A DNA stretch of 35,622 bases from Rickettsiales bacterium (GTDB taxonomy: Bacteria > Pseudomonadota > Alphaproteobacteria > Rickettsiales > BLZN01). The translations under genes were made by a program, and so were the position numbers. The stretch covers positions 1-35,622 of the forward strand of contig BLZN01000104.1 in assembly GCA_014132315.1 (NCBI GenBank). The letters run 5' to 3'. The notes under the pieces are model-generated. The model did no database searches and was not told where the DNA came from. It saw only the letters and a program-made list of their open reading frames with translations. Below are positions 1-9,200 of this stretch, one piece after another (position 1 is the stretch's first letter; each line of letters starts with the position of its first letter).

Positions 1-1
1 G

Positions 2-226
2 CACCTCCTGTCCAATGATGACAGCTTGTCTGAAAAAGCCAACTCAATAAAATTGAAGTATATTGCTCAAGTGGGCACAAAACCTGCATCTTTTGTAGTT
101 TTCGTTAACAGAAAGCCGAGAATTAACTATGTTAGATACTTCGAAAAGGAATTAAAAAGCTTCTTTGGCTTGTCTAGCATACATATCAAGACGAAATTTA
201 GAATGGCAAGAGCGAATTGCTACTAA
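2..226 (+). CDS. der: GTPase Der (EngA), C-terminal end only
   Basis: Partial gene cut by the window start. The frame is open from base 2 and ends at TAA 224-226. The residues match the C-terminal KH-like domain of the ribosome-assembly GTPase Der: a stretch reading IKYIAQVGTKPASFVVFVN, then a YVRYFEKEL helix, then FFGLSSIHIKTKFR. In the family this domain packs against the two GTPase domains and helps bind the 50S precursor. The GTPase domains lie outside the window. The tail ends in a basic-aromatic NCY, close to the short basic tail usual in Der. The identification rests on about 70 residues but the pattern is characteristic. Confidence 0.85.
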   Translation, partial: HLLSNDDSLSEKANSIKLKYIAQVGTKPASFVVFVNRKPRINYVRYFEKELKSFFGLSSIHIKTKFRMARANCY

Positions 227-241
227 AACTCTTGCCTTTTT
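205..241 (+). terminator. Rho-independent terminator overlapping the der stop
   Basis: An 8-bp perfect stem (GGCAAGAG at 205-212 pairing with CTCTTGCC at 229-236) encloses a 16-nt loop and is followed by five T residues at 237-241. The der stop codon lies inside the loop, so the hairpin begins in coding sequence. This is the clearest intrinsic terminator I can see in the window. Confidence 0.8.
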
Positions 242-340
242 GCTATCTATATAAGCCGTCCTAGCAAATTAGTTAAAGGGATGTGCTATATAGTCTATGC
301 ATATCTAAAAATGTAACTAATATACAGTAACAGCATCTCT

Positions 341-655
341 TCATGCAGCAACCCGCGCTTGAGGCTGATGCTGCTGTACTGCAGTAGTAGCAGTGCAACA
401 ATCTACAGCTGTCTCGGCCGCTACATTGGCATTTTTTTCTTGAGTTGACTGTGATGCATGTTTTTGTGTTGCGTCTTTTTCAAATTCAGCGTTTGAGTAC
501 AGACTTAAACCACATCCAATCACTATCAAGGCAGCCGCGATAGCTGCTAGCCAAGCAGTAGAAGCAAAGAATACGACCGCAACTATCGCAGTCACAGCAC
601 CTGATGCAGTGAAAATATTGCCAGCAGCTTTTGCATTATCTTTAAACTTAAACAT
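341..655 (-). CDS. Small hypothetical membrane protein
   Basis: A 104-residue protein that I do not recognise. The start chosen is the ATG at 655, which has AGGAG seven bases upstream; a longer frame reaches 694 but has no such site. A short basic N-terminus (MFKFKDNAKAAGN) is followed by two closely spaced hydrophobic segments at about residues 15-33 and 35-52, rich in Ala, Val and Ile. A polar Ala/Thr/Gln-rich tail follows, containing two adjacent cysteines. The likely topology is a membrane hairpin with a soluble C-terminal tail. The tail is low in complexity, as in many lineage-specific rickettsial membrane proteins. It sits alone between the der terminator and the CBS gene. Confidence 0.6.
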   Translation of the reverse strand: MFKFKDNAKAAGNIFTASGAVTAIVAVVFFASTAWLAAIAAALIVIGCGLSLYSNAEFEKDATQKHASQSTQEKNANVAAETAVDCCTATTAVQQHQPQARVAA

Positions 656-694
656 ATCAAATCTCCTAATCTTAATTAGATTAACGGAGATCAT

Positions 695-1004
695 ATTAAT
701 TCATCGATATTGTGGTGTCAAGGTGTTTTAAGCCCCCCTAATTTGTTGGGCTCAAGGATATATCTATTTTAGTTAAGCTAGTATTAATTCTACATTATAT
801 ACTAAAGATTATCTACTCGCTTGTAAGACAAACCAACATAGATAAAACCTCGTTTTAATTAAAGGATTTTTTATTGCTTGATGTGAATATAGATTTAATA
901 TCAATACCTTAAAACACAGGCATAACCGTCATAATTTCACCATTTGGGCACATAAATCTGCTAAGTAATCTGTTGGCCAATTATATAAGCGATTTATTGC
1001 CATA
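695..1004. other. Intergenic region, no gene seen
   Basis: About 310 bp of AT-rich sequence between two leftward genes. No open frame with a ribosome binding site, no tRNA and no terminator with a T run is visible. A short GC-rich patch (GCCCCCC near 732) stands out but does not form a convincing hairpin. It presumably carries the promoter of the small membrane protein gene ending at 341. Confidence 0.5.
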
Positions 1005-1502
1005 TTACAGCTTAACAACCACTAATATTGCAACGGTATACACCAAAATACCAATAAACATCATCCATACTTGGGTGTTTGCCATAAATGAGCGCTGGAA
1101 AATTTTTGTTATGCGTGGCCAGCTATATGACACCAAATCTCCTTGAGAAAGCATGTTGATTATATTTCCCTCTTTATCCACAATTGGCAGGTGGCGGAAT
1201 CTTCCCTGTGTCATGCGACGCATCAGATCTGCTATTGCGTCTTCTTCCCGGGCTACCTTAACTTCCCTGGTCATTACATCAGAGACTTTTAAAGACTCTA
1301 TGTCCTTTCTCTTTGCTACGACTTTTTTCAGAATATCACGCTCGGTGAACATGCCAATTACTTTTTTGTTTTTGGCGACAATAGCCGCGCCGAAATTACG
1401 CTCCACCATCTTTTCCACCGCATCATATATCGACAAGCTCTCCTCTATGATGAGCATATTATTTTTCTTGTCTTTGTATTCTGGGATATCCTTTATAAGC
1501 AT
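1005..1502 (-). CDS. CBS-domain protein with C-terminal membrane anchor
   Basis: A 165-residue protein with two tandem CBS motifs: residues about 17-75 (ending GMFTERDILKKV) and about 78-130 (RHLPIVDKEGNIINMLSQGDL). This is the usual Bateman pair, which in other proteins binds adenine nucleotides. A hydrophobic C-terminal helix follows (about residues 145-163), so the pair is probably tethered to the inner membrane. It is the last gene of a leftward run (TAXI protein, tatC, surE, this gene) with a 76-bp gap to surE. The start ATG at 1502 has only a weak purine stretch upstream. The ligand and the partner regulated by the CBS pair cannot be inferred from the sequence. Confidence 0.8.
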   Translation of the reverse strand: MLIKDIPEYKDKKNNMLIIEESLSIYDAVEKMVERNFGAAIVAKNKKVIGMFTERDILKKVVAKRKDIESLKVSDVMTREVKVAREEDAIADLMRRMTQGRFRHLPIVDKEGNIINMLSQGDLVSYSWPRITKIFQRSFMANTQVWMMFIGILVYTVAILVVVKL

Positions 1503-1578
1503 ACAAATAGCCCTATATGATAACGTAGCAATGCTATAATAAATCTCTGGCTAGCACAATAGCCCAGCAGATAAGTCA

Positions 1579-2373
1579 TTATCTATTTTTGCTATCTGAA
1601 GACGCATCTTCTGCCTCATTTTCCTCATTTAATGCGACCTTTAGTTTTGTGATTGCTCCATAATCAGTGAGATCAAACCTAAGCGGCGTTATAGTAATAT
1701 AGCCTTCTTGCAGGGAGCTTATATCCGTGTTCTCTGGATCTTTTTCTGGGTTATGACGCAGCGTATCTAGCCAATAATACGGCATTCCTCTGGGATCTAT
1801 ATTTGAAGTTACTGCGCAATGGGCGATGTTTTTGCCCTGCTTGGTAACTGCAATCCCCTTAACTGGAGTTTGCATAGGAAAATTCACGTTCAGAAAAAGC
1901 TTTTTTGGCCAACCCATTGCAGCAAATTTCTTCATTAGCTGCACGCCAAGCTCCTCAGCAATTTTCCAAGGAACCGGATGATGTCTTTTATAAGCTTGGC
2001 TGAGCGCTATTGCAGGTATGCCAGATAGTGCCGCTTCCATAGCCGCGCCTACAGTCCCTGAATAAGTCACGCATTCTCCTATATTATCACCGCGGTTCAC
2101 TCCTGACAGCACCAAATCTGGCTTCTTATGAGCCATGATCTCATTGACCGCCATTATCACGCAATCAGCAGGGGTGCCACTAATGGAAAAACGTCGCTCT
2201 GAGAGTTGCCTAAACCTGATTGGTCTGAGACCAGTAATCGAATGAGCAAAGCCGCTGCATTCCGTATCAGGGGCCACCACCCAAACCTCCTCAAATATTT
2301 TATTTGCTATAGATTCCAAAACAGACAAACCGGTAGCCTGTATTCCATCATCATTAGTTATTAATACTCTCAC
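1579..2373 (-). CDS. surE: 5'/3'-nucleotidase SurE
   Basis: A 264-residue protein of normal family length. SurE hydrolyses nucleoside monophosphates, and in some species short polyphosphate, in a divalent-metal-dependent reaction. The metal-binding signatures are present: NDDG at residues 7-10, Ser40 in the APDTECSGF stretch, and the SGVNRGDN motif at about 90-97. SGTVGAAMEA follows, as in the family. The C-terminal 25 residues are acidic and low in complexity (ENEAEDASSDSKNR), probably disordered. The gene lies 27 bp downstream of tatC on the same strand. surE is commonly found near tat genes in alphaproteobacteria, so co-transcription is likely. Confidence 0.93.
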   Translation of the reverse strand: MRVLITNDDGIQATGLSVLESIANKIFEEVWVVAPDTECSGFAHSITGLRPIRFRQLSERRFSISGTPADCVIMAVNEIMAHKKPDLVLSGVNRGDNIGECVTYSGTVGAAMEAALSGIPAIALSQAYKRHHPVPWKIAEELGVQLMKKFAAMGWPKKLFLNVNFPMQTPVKGIAVTKQGKNIAHCAVTSNIDPRGMPYYWLDTLRHNPEKDPENTDISSLQEGYITITPLRFDLTDYGAITKLKVALNEENEAEDASSDSKNR

Positions 2374-2400
2374 TATTCAATTTATGATGCCGATAAAAGA

Positions 2401-3141
2401 TTATGGTAGTCTTTTTTTATCACGTTTACAAGCAAGAATCGATAACTCGTATAGCAAAATCATCGGGATCGCAAGCCCAAACTGGCTTACTACGTCCGGC
2501 GGGGTTAGTATCGCAGCTAGAATAAATATTATTACTATTGCAATTTTTCTGCCTCTGATCAAAATATTATGATCAATTATCCCGGCTTTGCTAAGCAAAG
2601 TTAAAACCACAGGAATCTGAAACGACACGCCAAATGCAATCATGAATTTCATCGAAAGGTCTAAATATTCGCTAACTTTTGGCATAAGCACTATGGAGCC
2701 CAGGCTGCTTTTGCTCTCAAAGCTCATGAAAAATCTCCACGCCGCTGGAATTATATAAAAATATGCAAATGCCACTCCTAAAAAAAATAATGCGGGACTC
2801 AGCGCTAAATACAATGAGAATATCTTGCGTTCCCGCTGATAAAGACCAGGCACAATAAACCTATATAAATTCCACAGGAGCAAAGGCACAGAAAGCAAAA
2901 AAGCAGCAAATACTGAAATTTTAACATAAGTCAGGAAAGCTTCCGTCATTCCAGTGTAGATCAGCTCTATCTCTGGGGTCTTGTTCTGCTTAACTAAAGG
3001 CATCAGAATAAGCTGATATATCTTTTCTGAATATATGTAGCAAGGCACAAAGGCAAGGATGAAGAGCAATATGAATTTTCCAAAGCATCCTCTGAGCTCC
3101 AGCAGGTGTTGCAATATAGGCTTTGGCTCATCATCAGTCAT
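2401..3141 (-). CDS. tatC: Sec-independent protein translocase TatC
   Basis: A 246-residue integral membrane protein. TatC is the receptor subunit of the twin-arginine translocase and exports folded proteins across the inner membrane. The N-terminus carries the family signature of an acidic start followed by HLLELRGC before the first membrane helix. Six hydrophobic segments are visible. The periplasmic loop with PLVKQNK and the IYTGMTEAFLTYVKIS stretch matches the conserved loop and second helix. The C-terminal part has the usual LTPPDVVSQFGLAIPM motif. tatA and tatB are not in this window. The gene is preceded by the TAXI protein gene (35-bp gap) and followed by surE (27-bp gap), in one apparent operon. 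Confidence 0.95.
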   Translation of the reverse strand: MTDDEPKPILQHLLELRGCFGKFILLFILAFVPCYIYSEKIYQLILMPLVKQNKTPEIELIYTGMTEAFLTYVKISVFAAFLLSVPLLLWNLYRFIVPGLYQRERKIFSLYLALSPALFFLGVAFAYFYIIPAAWRFFMSFESKSSLGSIVLMPKVSEYLDLSMKFMIAFGVSFQIPVVLTLLSKAGIIDHNILIRGRKIAIVIIFILAAILTPPDVVSQFGLAIPMILLYELSILACKRDKKRLP

Positions 3142-3176
3142 TGCAGCAAGAGAGTGGCAGATTTTTAATTCAAATA

Positions 3177-4169
3177 TTAATTCAAATAGCCGATTTCTTT
3201 ATAGTATCTTTCCGCACCTTTGTGTATCGGGGCTATGCTATTATCTGGTATCATATCCTCAATGGTCAGATCAGCCAGGGACGGGTGCATAGCCCTAAAA
3301 TTCTTCAAGTTCTCTATTATATCTTTGGTGACTTTATACACTACCTCCTCCTCAATATCTTCTGAGGTAACAAGCAAAGATTTTACACCAAATGTCGTAA
3401 CTTCCTCTGGCACCCCTTGATATAACCCACCAGGGATAGTAGCTCTTATATAGTGCGAGTTCCCGGCCATGATAAAATCTATATCTTTTGCTGAAACCGG
3501 GACTATTCTGATATCACAAGTAGAGGCTGCCTCCTGGATACTTCCGTTGATATGTCCCACCACATAAATTATGGCATCAACCTTGTTATCACAAAGGGCC
3601 TGAGCTTGCTCAGATGACCCCAAGTCAGAAGCGAACTTAAAAGTTTTTTTGCTCCAGCCTTTTTTCTGCATCAGCAACTCCATGGTTGCCTTAATTCCTG
3701 AACCAGGATTGCCTATATTTACTCTTTTGCCTTTCAGATCATTTATATCTTTAATGCCGGATCTGTTGCTGGCAACTATAGTAAACGCCTCGGTATGCAT
3801 GCTAAATATCGAGCGTAGCTTTAGCATTGGACCAAGGGATTTGAAGATATTTTTTCCTGTATATGCATAATACGCCCAATCAGACTGAATGATAGCAAGA
3901 TCTACCGCATTGCTTCTTAGTGCGTTTATGTTGAATATTGAAGCAGGCGTTGCTTCAACAGAGCAGCGTATGTTGTCTCTTTTGGAGTACCTATTAATCA
4001 TCCTGCACATCCCTCCGCCTATAGGAAAATACACTCCGGAGGCCGAACCGCTCGCTATTGTAATAAAATTAATTCTGCTTGATTTTGGGCTTTGATAGGC
4101 CGCTATACTGTTTGCCGACACCAGGCCTAACATGGTGAGTATAATCGGAATAGCGTATCTAACTCTCAT
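3177..4169 (-). CDS. TAXI-family TRAP transporter solute-binding protein
   Basis: A 330-residue periplasmic binding protein. The frame is open further upstream to a TTG at 4226, but the ATG at 4169 gives a textbook signal peptide (MRVRY, a hydrophobic core, then SANSIAAYQ), so I prefer it. TAXI hallmarks follow: ITIASGSASGVYFPIGGGMC, then an AIIQSDWAYYAYTG stretch and KGKRVNIGNPGSG. The family delivers substrates such as glutamate or dicarboxylates to a DctQM-type sodium symporter. No membrane subunit is encoded nearby, so the partner must be elsewhere. It is the first gene of the leftward run with tatC, surE and the CBS gene. The substrate cannot be deduced. Confidence 0.9.
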   Translation of the reverse strand: MRVRYAIPIILTMLGLVSANSIAAYQSPKSSRINFITIASGSASGVYFPIGGGMCRMINRYSKRDNIRCSVEATPASIFNINALRSNAVDLAIIQSDWAYYAYTGKNIFKSLGPMLKLRSIFSMHTEAFTIVASNRSGIKDINDLKGKRVNIGNPGSGIKATMELLMQKKGWSKKTFKFASDLGSSEQAQALCDNKVDAIIYVVGHINGSIQEAASTCDIRIVPVSAKDIDFIMAGNSHYIRATIPGGLYQGVPEEVTTFGVKSLLVTSEDIEEEVVYKVTKDIIENLKNFRAMHPSLADLTIEDMIPDNSIAPIHKGAERYYKEIGYLN

Positions 4170-4300
4170 AGAATTAACACCAGCAAGGTTTACGTTAAAG
4201 ATAGGCCGATTGCCCCAATATTGCAATAGTTTTAATATGCTGTTGCACTTCGAGATATATTTGCTAATATTGGAGTGCTTATTCTAATCTTGGATCTACA

Positions 4301-5650
4301 ATGACTACAAAAAAACGCTATGAAACCTATAAAGTAATGGTGGGTAACGTCGCAGTTGGCGGGGGTGCTCCGGTAGTAGTGCAATCAATGACCAGCACAG
4401 ACACTGCAGACGTAAAAGCCACCGCTGCGCAAGCAATAGAGCTAGCGAAGGCAGGCTCAGAAATCGTCCGCATCACGGTCAATAGTGATGACGCAGCTAA
4501 AGCTGTGCCATATATAAGGGATGCAATGTGGGAAGAAGGGGTATACGTCCCGCTGGTTGGCTGTATGCATTATAATGGACATGAGCTGCTCACCAAGTAT
4601 CCTGCCTGTGCAGAGGCATTGGATAAATATCGTATCAATCCGGGCAACGTGGGCTTTGGAGAAAAACGCGACAAACAATTCGAGCAGATAATAAATACTG
4701 CGCTAAAATATAGCCAAGATGCAGAAGAAGACACGGATAATAATATAAATAATAACAATAATAATTCTACAGAAAATGCAGGTGGATCTTCTGCTGCTAG
4801 CCCCTCAAAAAGGTCATTCAAAAAGCGCAAAAAGGCCATACGTATAGGAGTAAATTGGGGTAGCCTGGACAAGGCACTGTCGAAAAAACTAATGGATGAG
4901 AACGCGAAGTTAGTGCGCCCTAAACCATCTCAGGAAGTGCTCAGGGAAGCACTTGTGCTTTCTGCCTTAACCAGCGCAGAGCAGGCAGTAAAACTTGGCC
5001 TAAGTCCTGATCAAATCATCATTTCCTGTAAAGTCAGCAGAGTGCAGGACGTGGTGGCCGTGCACAGAGAGCTCGCGAGACGCTGCAAATATCCACTGCA
5101 TGTCGGTCTGACTGAAGCTGGCATGGGCATGAAGGGAATCGTTGCAACCACAGCTGCTCTATCGATCTTATTGCAGGAAGGCATCGGTGACACGATACGC
5201 GCTTCTTTAACTCCTCGTCCTGGTGAGGCTCGCACCAATGAAGTTAAGGCATGCTGGCATATTCTGCAGGAGCTTGGACTGCGCCCTTATGCTGCGCAAG
5301 TTACGGCTTGTCCATCTTGCGGACGCACCAAGAGCACTTATTTCCAGGAACTGGCTGGCCAAGTTACAGATTATCTGGATTCAAAGATGGCTGTCTGGAA
5401 GCCTCAATATCCGGGAGTTGAATCAATGATCGTGGCAGTCATGGGATGTGTTGTAAACGGTCCGGGAGAAAGCAAACATGCTAATATTGGCATCAGCCTC
5501 CCCGGCACTGGCGAGAAACCGGTTGCAGCAGTTTATGCAGATGGCCAGAAATATTGCACATTACACGGGGACAAAATTCTTGAGGAATTCATAGCGATTA
5601 TTGAAAATTACGTTAGAAATAAGTACGGATGTAAGGTAGCAGCTGCATAA
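4301..5650 (+). CDS. ispG: 4-hydroxy-3-methylbut-2-enyl diphosphate synthase (flavodoxin) IspG
   Basis: A 449-residue protein catalysing the penultimate step of the MEP isoprenoid pathway, using a [4Fe-4S] cluster. The N-terminal TIM-barrel part shows [17 protein letters not shown] and [14 protein letters not shown]. The cluster-binding part has Cys337 and Cys340 in ACPSCGR, Cys383 in GCVVNGPGE, and the conserved Glu390. Compared with the compact enterobacterial form (about 370 residues) it carries an insertion at about residues 135-178. The insertion contains an acidic run, an asparagine tract (147-155), a Ser/Ala-rich stretch and a basic KKRKK patch just before [11 protein letters not shown]. 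The gene stands alone on its strand and converges with the ABC ATPase gene. The start ATG at 4301 fits the family N-terminus. Confidence 0.95.
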   Translation: MTTKKRYETYKVMVGNVAVGGGAPVVVQSMTSTDTADVKATAAQAIELAKAGSEIVRITVNSDDAAKAVPYIRDAMWEEGVYVPLVGCMHYNGHELLTKYPACAEALDKYRINPGNVGFGEKRDKQFEQIINTALKYSQDAEEDTDNNINNNNNNSTENAGGSSAASPSKRSFKKRKKAIRIGVNWGSLDKALSKKLMDENAKLVRPKPSQEVLREALVLSALTSAEQAVKLGLSPDQIIISCKVSRVQDVVAVHRELARRCKYPLHVGLTEAGMGMKGIVATTAALSILLQEGIGDTIRASLTPRPGEARTNEVKACWHILQELGLRPYAAQVTACPSCGRTKSTYFQELAGQVTDYLDSKMAVWKPQYPGVESMIVAVMGCVVNGPGESKHANIGISLPGTGEKPVAAVYADGQKYCTLHGDKILEEFIAIIENYVRNKYGCKVAAA

Positions 5651-5695
5651 GCTTGTCTTTTTTGCTTAGGTTGTCTTTATTCAAGCACAGATTAT

Positions 5696-7243
5696 TTATA
5701 GCTCAAAAGATGCCTCAATTAGCCTCTTAGTATATTTATTTTTTGGTGAACTCAGGATTTGCTGTGTAGGCCCTGTTTCTACTATCTTGCCCTGTTCCAA
5801 TATTATTATATAGTGACTTAAGCTTTTTATTATTTGTAGGTCATGGCTAATGAATAAATAAGTAATTTTATATTTTTGCTGTATCTTTATGAGCAATTTT
5901 ATAATTTGGCATTGGGTTATATAATCAAGAGCAGAGGTGGGCTCGTCCAGCACTATGAACTTTGGGCTTAACGTCAGCACTCTGGCAATAGCGACTCTTT
6001 GTCTTTCGCCACCGCTACATTCATGTGGATATTTAGACAATATATCATCTTTTAGACTGACATCTTTTAGTGTTTTGCGGATCAACTTCGCCTTTTCTTG
6101 ACCAGAGGACTTCCTATGCAAATTAATCCCCTCGCTAATAATCTCATCAATTTTCATGCGGGGATTGAGGCTAGAGAACGGATCTTGAAAAATTATTTGC
6201 ATATCTTGGCGGTATTTTCTAATGGGATATTCATCATTATGGATAGGATGATTATTAATATATATCTTGCCCTTGCTTTTGATTAGCTTCAGCATTGCCT
6301 GCGCCAGGGTAGACTTACCAGAACCACTGACACCCGCTATGCCCAAGGTGCAGCCTTGCTTCAGGCAGAAAGACATATCATCTATCACCTTGTGATATTT
6401 TTTAAATATTATGCTAGCAGATAGCTCCACCGAAAGATTTTGGACTATCACTGCATTCTGGTCCACTTCTGCCTCCGGAGCAGGCGCTGTGCTGAGGGTA
6501 GCCCCAAGCAGCTTTTTTGTATAGTCATGCTGCGGAGACTGATATATCTTGGCTGTATCCGCTGTTTCGCATATCTTTCCCTTATGTATAACACTAACTT
6601 TGTCTGCCACTTTTCTTACGATATTAAGGTTATGGCTTATAAAAAGTATTGATATTTTATTTTTCAATTTTTGAAGTAATTTTAATATCTGCATCTGTGT
6701 TACAACATCTAAGGCGCTTGTTGGTTCATCTGCAATTAGCAAATCAGGATTATTTGCCAGAGCGATCGCAAGCATCACTCTCTGCCTTTGCCCCCCGGAA
6801 AGCTGGTGCGGAAATGCATTCAAACGATTTTTCAAATTAGCCAGCTCCACTATATCCATCAGCTCAAGCACTCTTTCTTTGATATTAGAGATTTTATTAT
6901 GTATTTTAATAACCTCGCTTATCTGTTTTTCTATTGTGTGCAGAGGATTAAGAGCAGCCAGAGAATCCTGAAATACTATACTTATACGATTTCCTCTTAT
7001 GGTGCGCATTAGGCACTCCGGCGCATTAACCAGCTCCTTATCTTCAAATCTTATGCTGCCGCTTTGCGTAACGTTTCTATGCAACTGCAATATAGAGAGT
7101 GCAACAGAGGATTTGCCAGAGCCGCTTTGCCCGACCAGCCCTAGGGTCTGGCATCTATCAATGCTGAGGCTAACGTCTCTAATTATCAGTTTATTCTTCG
7201 GCGGGAACCTAATCGATAGTCTGCTAATTTTTAATAAACTCAT
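5696..7243 (-). CDS. Tandem-domain peptide ABC transporter ATP-binding protein (YejF-like)
   Basis: A 515-residue protein with two complete ABC ATPase domains in one chain. Domain 1 has Walker A GQSGSGKS at residues 38-45, signature LSGGQRQRV and Walker B LLIADEPTSALD. Domain 2, from about residue 265, has Walker A GVSGSGKST, signature CSGGERQRVAIARVL and Walker B FIVLDEPTSALD. The fused arrangement and the QDPFSSLNPRM Q-loop are typical of the oligopeptide/dipeptide subfamily and especially of YejF-type subunits. Its permeases and binding protein are not in the window. An import role for peptides or related compounds is inferred from the family. No Shine-Dalgarno sequence is evident before the ATG at 7243. 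parA is divergent at 7408. Confidence 0.88.
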   Translation of the reverse strand: MSLLKISRLSIRFPPKNKLIIRDVSLSIDRCQTLGLVGQSGSGKSSVALSILQLHRNVTQSGSIRFEDKELVNAPECLMRTIRGNRISIVFQDSLAALNPLHTIEKQISEVIKIHNKISNIKERVLELMDIVELANLKNRLNAFPHQLSGGQRQRVMLAIALANNPDLLIADEPTSALDVVTQMQILKLLQKLKNKISILFISHNLNIVRKVADKVSVIHKGKICETADTAKIYQSPQHDYTKKLLGATLSTAPAPEAEVDQNAVIVQNLSVELSASIIFKKYHKVIDDMSFCLKQGCTLGIAGVSGSGKSTLAQAMLKLIKSKGKIYINNHPIHNDEYPIRKYRQDMQIIFQDPFSSLNPRMKIDEIISEGINLHRKSSGQEKAKLIRKTLKDVSLKDDILSKYPHECSGGERQRVAIARVLTLSPKFIVLDEPTSALDYITQCQIIKLLIKIQQKYKITYLFISHDLQIIKSLSHYIIILEQGKIVETGPTQQILSSPKNKYTKRLIEASFEL

Positions 7244-7407
7244 CTATTATTTTAGAGGCAAATAACTACATTCTAGTATATTTCCTCCACAAAAACATCA
7301 CACATCTTCTGTGCAACACAGCATTCTCACAAACTTAATTGTTTTTCTATATACGTTATTGTTAGTATTATACATATAATATAGAAACTTTCTGCTGCAG
7401 ACGCTAA

Positions 7408-8208
7408 ATGCAAGATAGAAAATTTAAAATCATTGCAATTGCCAACCAAAAAGGTGGAGTTGGCAAGACAACAACCGGCGTTAACTTGTCCACTGCCATA
7501 GCAGCAATCCACAAAAAATGCCTATTGATTGACCTCGATCCACAGAGCAATGCAAGCACGGCACTGGGATTTGAATATAGCAGTGGTGCAAGCACCATAT
7601 ATGATGTCATGATCGGAAAATCAAGCATTAACCAAGCAACCCACAAAACCATAATACCTAAGTTATCAGCAGTTCTTTCTACTGTAGATCTCACCGCAGC
7701 TGAGCTGGAGCTCGTGAGCAAACCAGGATGGCAATATATACTCAAGGCAGCACTAAAGGAAGCAGTGCAGGATTATGACTATATCTTCATCGATTGTCCG
7801 CCCTCGCTCGGACTGCTCACCACCAATGCCCTGACAGCTGCAGACACAGTGATTATCCCCATGCAGTGTGAATTCTTTGCCCTAGAAGGGCTTAATCATT
7901 TGTTTGAGGCCATTAAGCTCGTGCAGCATAAACTAAATCCTGAATTGTATGTCAGCGGAGTGTTGCTCACCATGCACGACAAACGCAGCAGCCTGAATTT
8001 AAAAGTGGCAAAAGACGTGCGCACCCAGCTAGGCAAGCTAGTTTATGACACGGTCATACCCAGAAATATCAGCCTTTCTGAGGCCACTCTACATGGCAAG
8101 CCCGCGCTTATTTATGATTATGAGTGCATGGGATCCCGGGCTTATATGCATCTGGCTAAGGAAATATTAGAGAGAAATAGCGGCGCACCTGGTGGCTTCA
8201 GTATATAA
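7408..8208 (+). CDS. parA: Chromosome-partitioning ATPase ParA (Soj)
   Basis: A 266-residue ParA/MinD-type P-loop ATPase. The deviant Walker A, KGGVGKTT, lies at residues 15-22, preceded by IIAIANQ. The DLDPQSNASTALG motif and IDCPPSLGLLTTNAL follow. Its length and the absence of an N-terminal DNA-binding extension match chromosomal Soj/ParA rather than the longer plasmid ParA. ParA works with the parS-binding protein ParB to segregate origins, but no parB follows here: the next kilobase is non-coding and then rho begins. The intact sequence suggests a working gene with parB elsewhere. It is divergent from the ABC ATPase gene across a 164-bp spacer that must hold both promoters. Confidence 0.92.
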   Translation: MQDRKFKIIAIANQKGGVGKTTTGVNLSTAIAAIHKKCLLIDLDPQSNASTALGFEYSSGASTIYDVMIGKSSINQATHKTIIPKLSAVLSTVDLTAAELELVSKPGWQYILKAALKEAVQDYDYIFIDCPPSLGLLTTNALTAADTVIIPMQCEFFALEGLNHLFEAIKLVQHKLNPELYVSGVLLTMHDKRSSLNLKVAKDVRTQLGKLVYDTVIPRNISLSEATLHGKPALIYDYECMGSRAYMHLAKEILERNSGAPGGFSI

Positions 8209-9200
8209 CCAATGCTACATGCCAAAACCCATATCATATGCTACATGCACATATCCATAACCCCTGGAAATTTAGAGAATGAAAGTTTATCCACATAGCT
8301 CACTGGAAACAAGCTGAAAAAAAATATGTCGTATGCGAACCAAATCAATGATATTACTGCAGACAAAACCAAAGTCTGGCAATAAACTCGATAAGATCCT
8401 TATGCAAATTTAGCAGAGCTTATAAAAGCATAGCGCATCGCGGCAAATTGCTTTATATATTGCTTTGTATCAAAGCACCAGGGCTATAAGTTTGGCACAA
8501 AGAAACGAGATGTTACCAAGATCTCAAGACCATACCCGCATTAATATAGATACTACCTTAGAGTTATTGCTGATTAAAAATTTGTAAAAACAAAATTTAC
8601 CTGCTATATATAACGCAAGAATCCATAAACATTTAATAGAAGAATCTGGTCAAATGCAGATCTGCATATTCCGCATAACATATCAAGCAAAAGGAGCAAC
8701 CATGTTGCAAATTGCCGCCATTGCTTAAATACTCATTGTAATATAGAATATGCTGGAAAATATAGAGATCACTACAATTTTGATACCCAAGCTGTATAAA
8801 GCACCAAAAGACCAAAGACACAACGAAATAGTGCATATAATCGCAAAAAGTTTGAGCGCCAAACAACAAATTCTATGAAACCCAGCAAGGATTGAATATG
8901 TGATGGATTCTACACAAATTATATAAGGAAGATAGTTTATCTAAAATCCTAAACCCAAAGACGTCGGCAAATAGCAGCAATATTTAAATAAGGTAAATAA
9001 GGTTTAATAATCCGGAACAGTATGATATGTTATACGTAAAGCTTGCTCAAGCACCGCCTAGGAAATAGCTCTATTATTTATATTTATTAGGTATTTATAA
9101 TACTTTAACCAACCACTGTGTAGAATTTAAGAATACGTCATCATTTTATTCTTATCCAATTCACCTCCAATATTTTTTGTTTAGTTTTATGGTTTAAAGC
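8209..9200. other. 1-kb non-coding gap between parA and rho
   Basis: About 990 bp without a credible gene. A 78-codon leftward frame at 8633-8869 lacks a ribosome binding site and any recognisable feature. The segment contains a perfect TTATCCACA DnaA-box match at 8287-8295 and looser one-mismatch matches at 8400-8408, 8908-8916 and 9117-9125 (reverse). A short direct repeat, ATGCTACATGC, occurs at 8212-8222 and 8238-8248. It could be a replication-origin region, a decayed gene (parB is the obvious absentee) or simply spacer plus the rho leader. I found no parS palindrome. Confidence 0.4.
8287..8295 (+). promoter_or_regulatory. DnaA-box match (TTATCCACA)
   Basis: A perfect match to the DnaA consensus TTATNCACA in the non-coding gap 80 bp downstream of parA. 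A nine-base match is expected by chance at this frequency in AT-rich DNA, and one also occurs inside the CBS gene. The call is supported only by its position next to parA and by the looser matches in the same gap. Confidence 0.25.

Noticed and set aside
1176-1184. TTATCCACA DnaA-box match
   Set aside because: Lies inside the CBS-domain coding sequence; it shows that single matches arise by chance in this DNA.
8633-8869. 78-codon minus-strand frame in the parA-rho gap
   Set aside because: No ribosome binding site, composition dominated by Tyr, Phe and Cys as expected of AT-rich non-coding DNA, and no recognisable motif.
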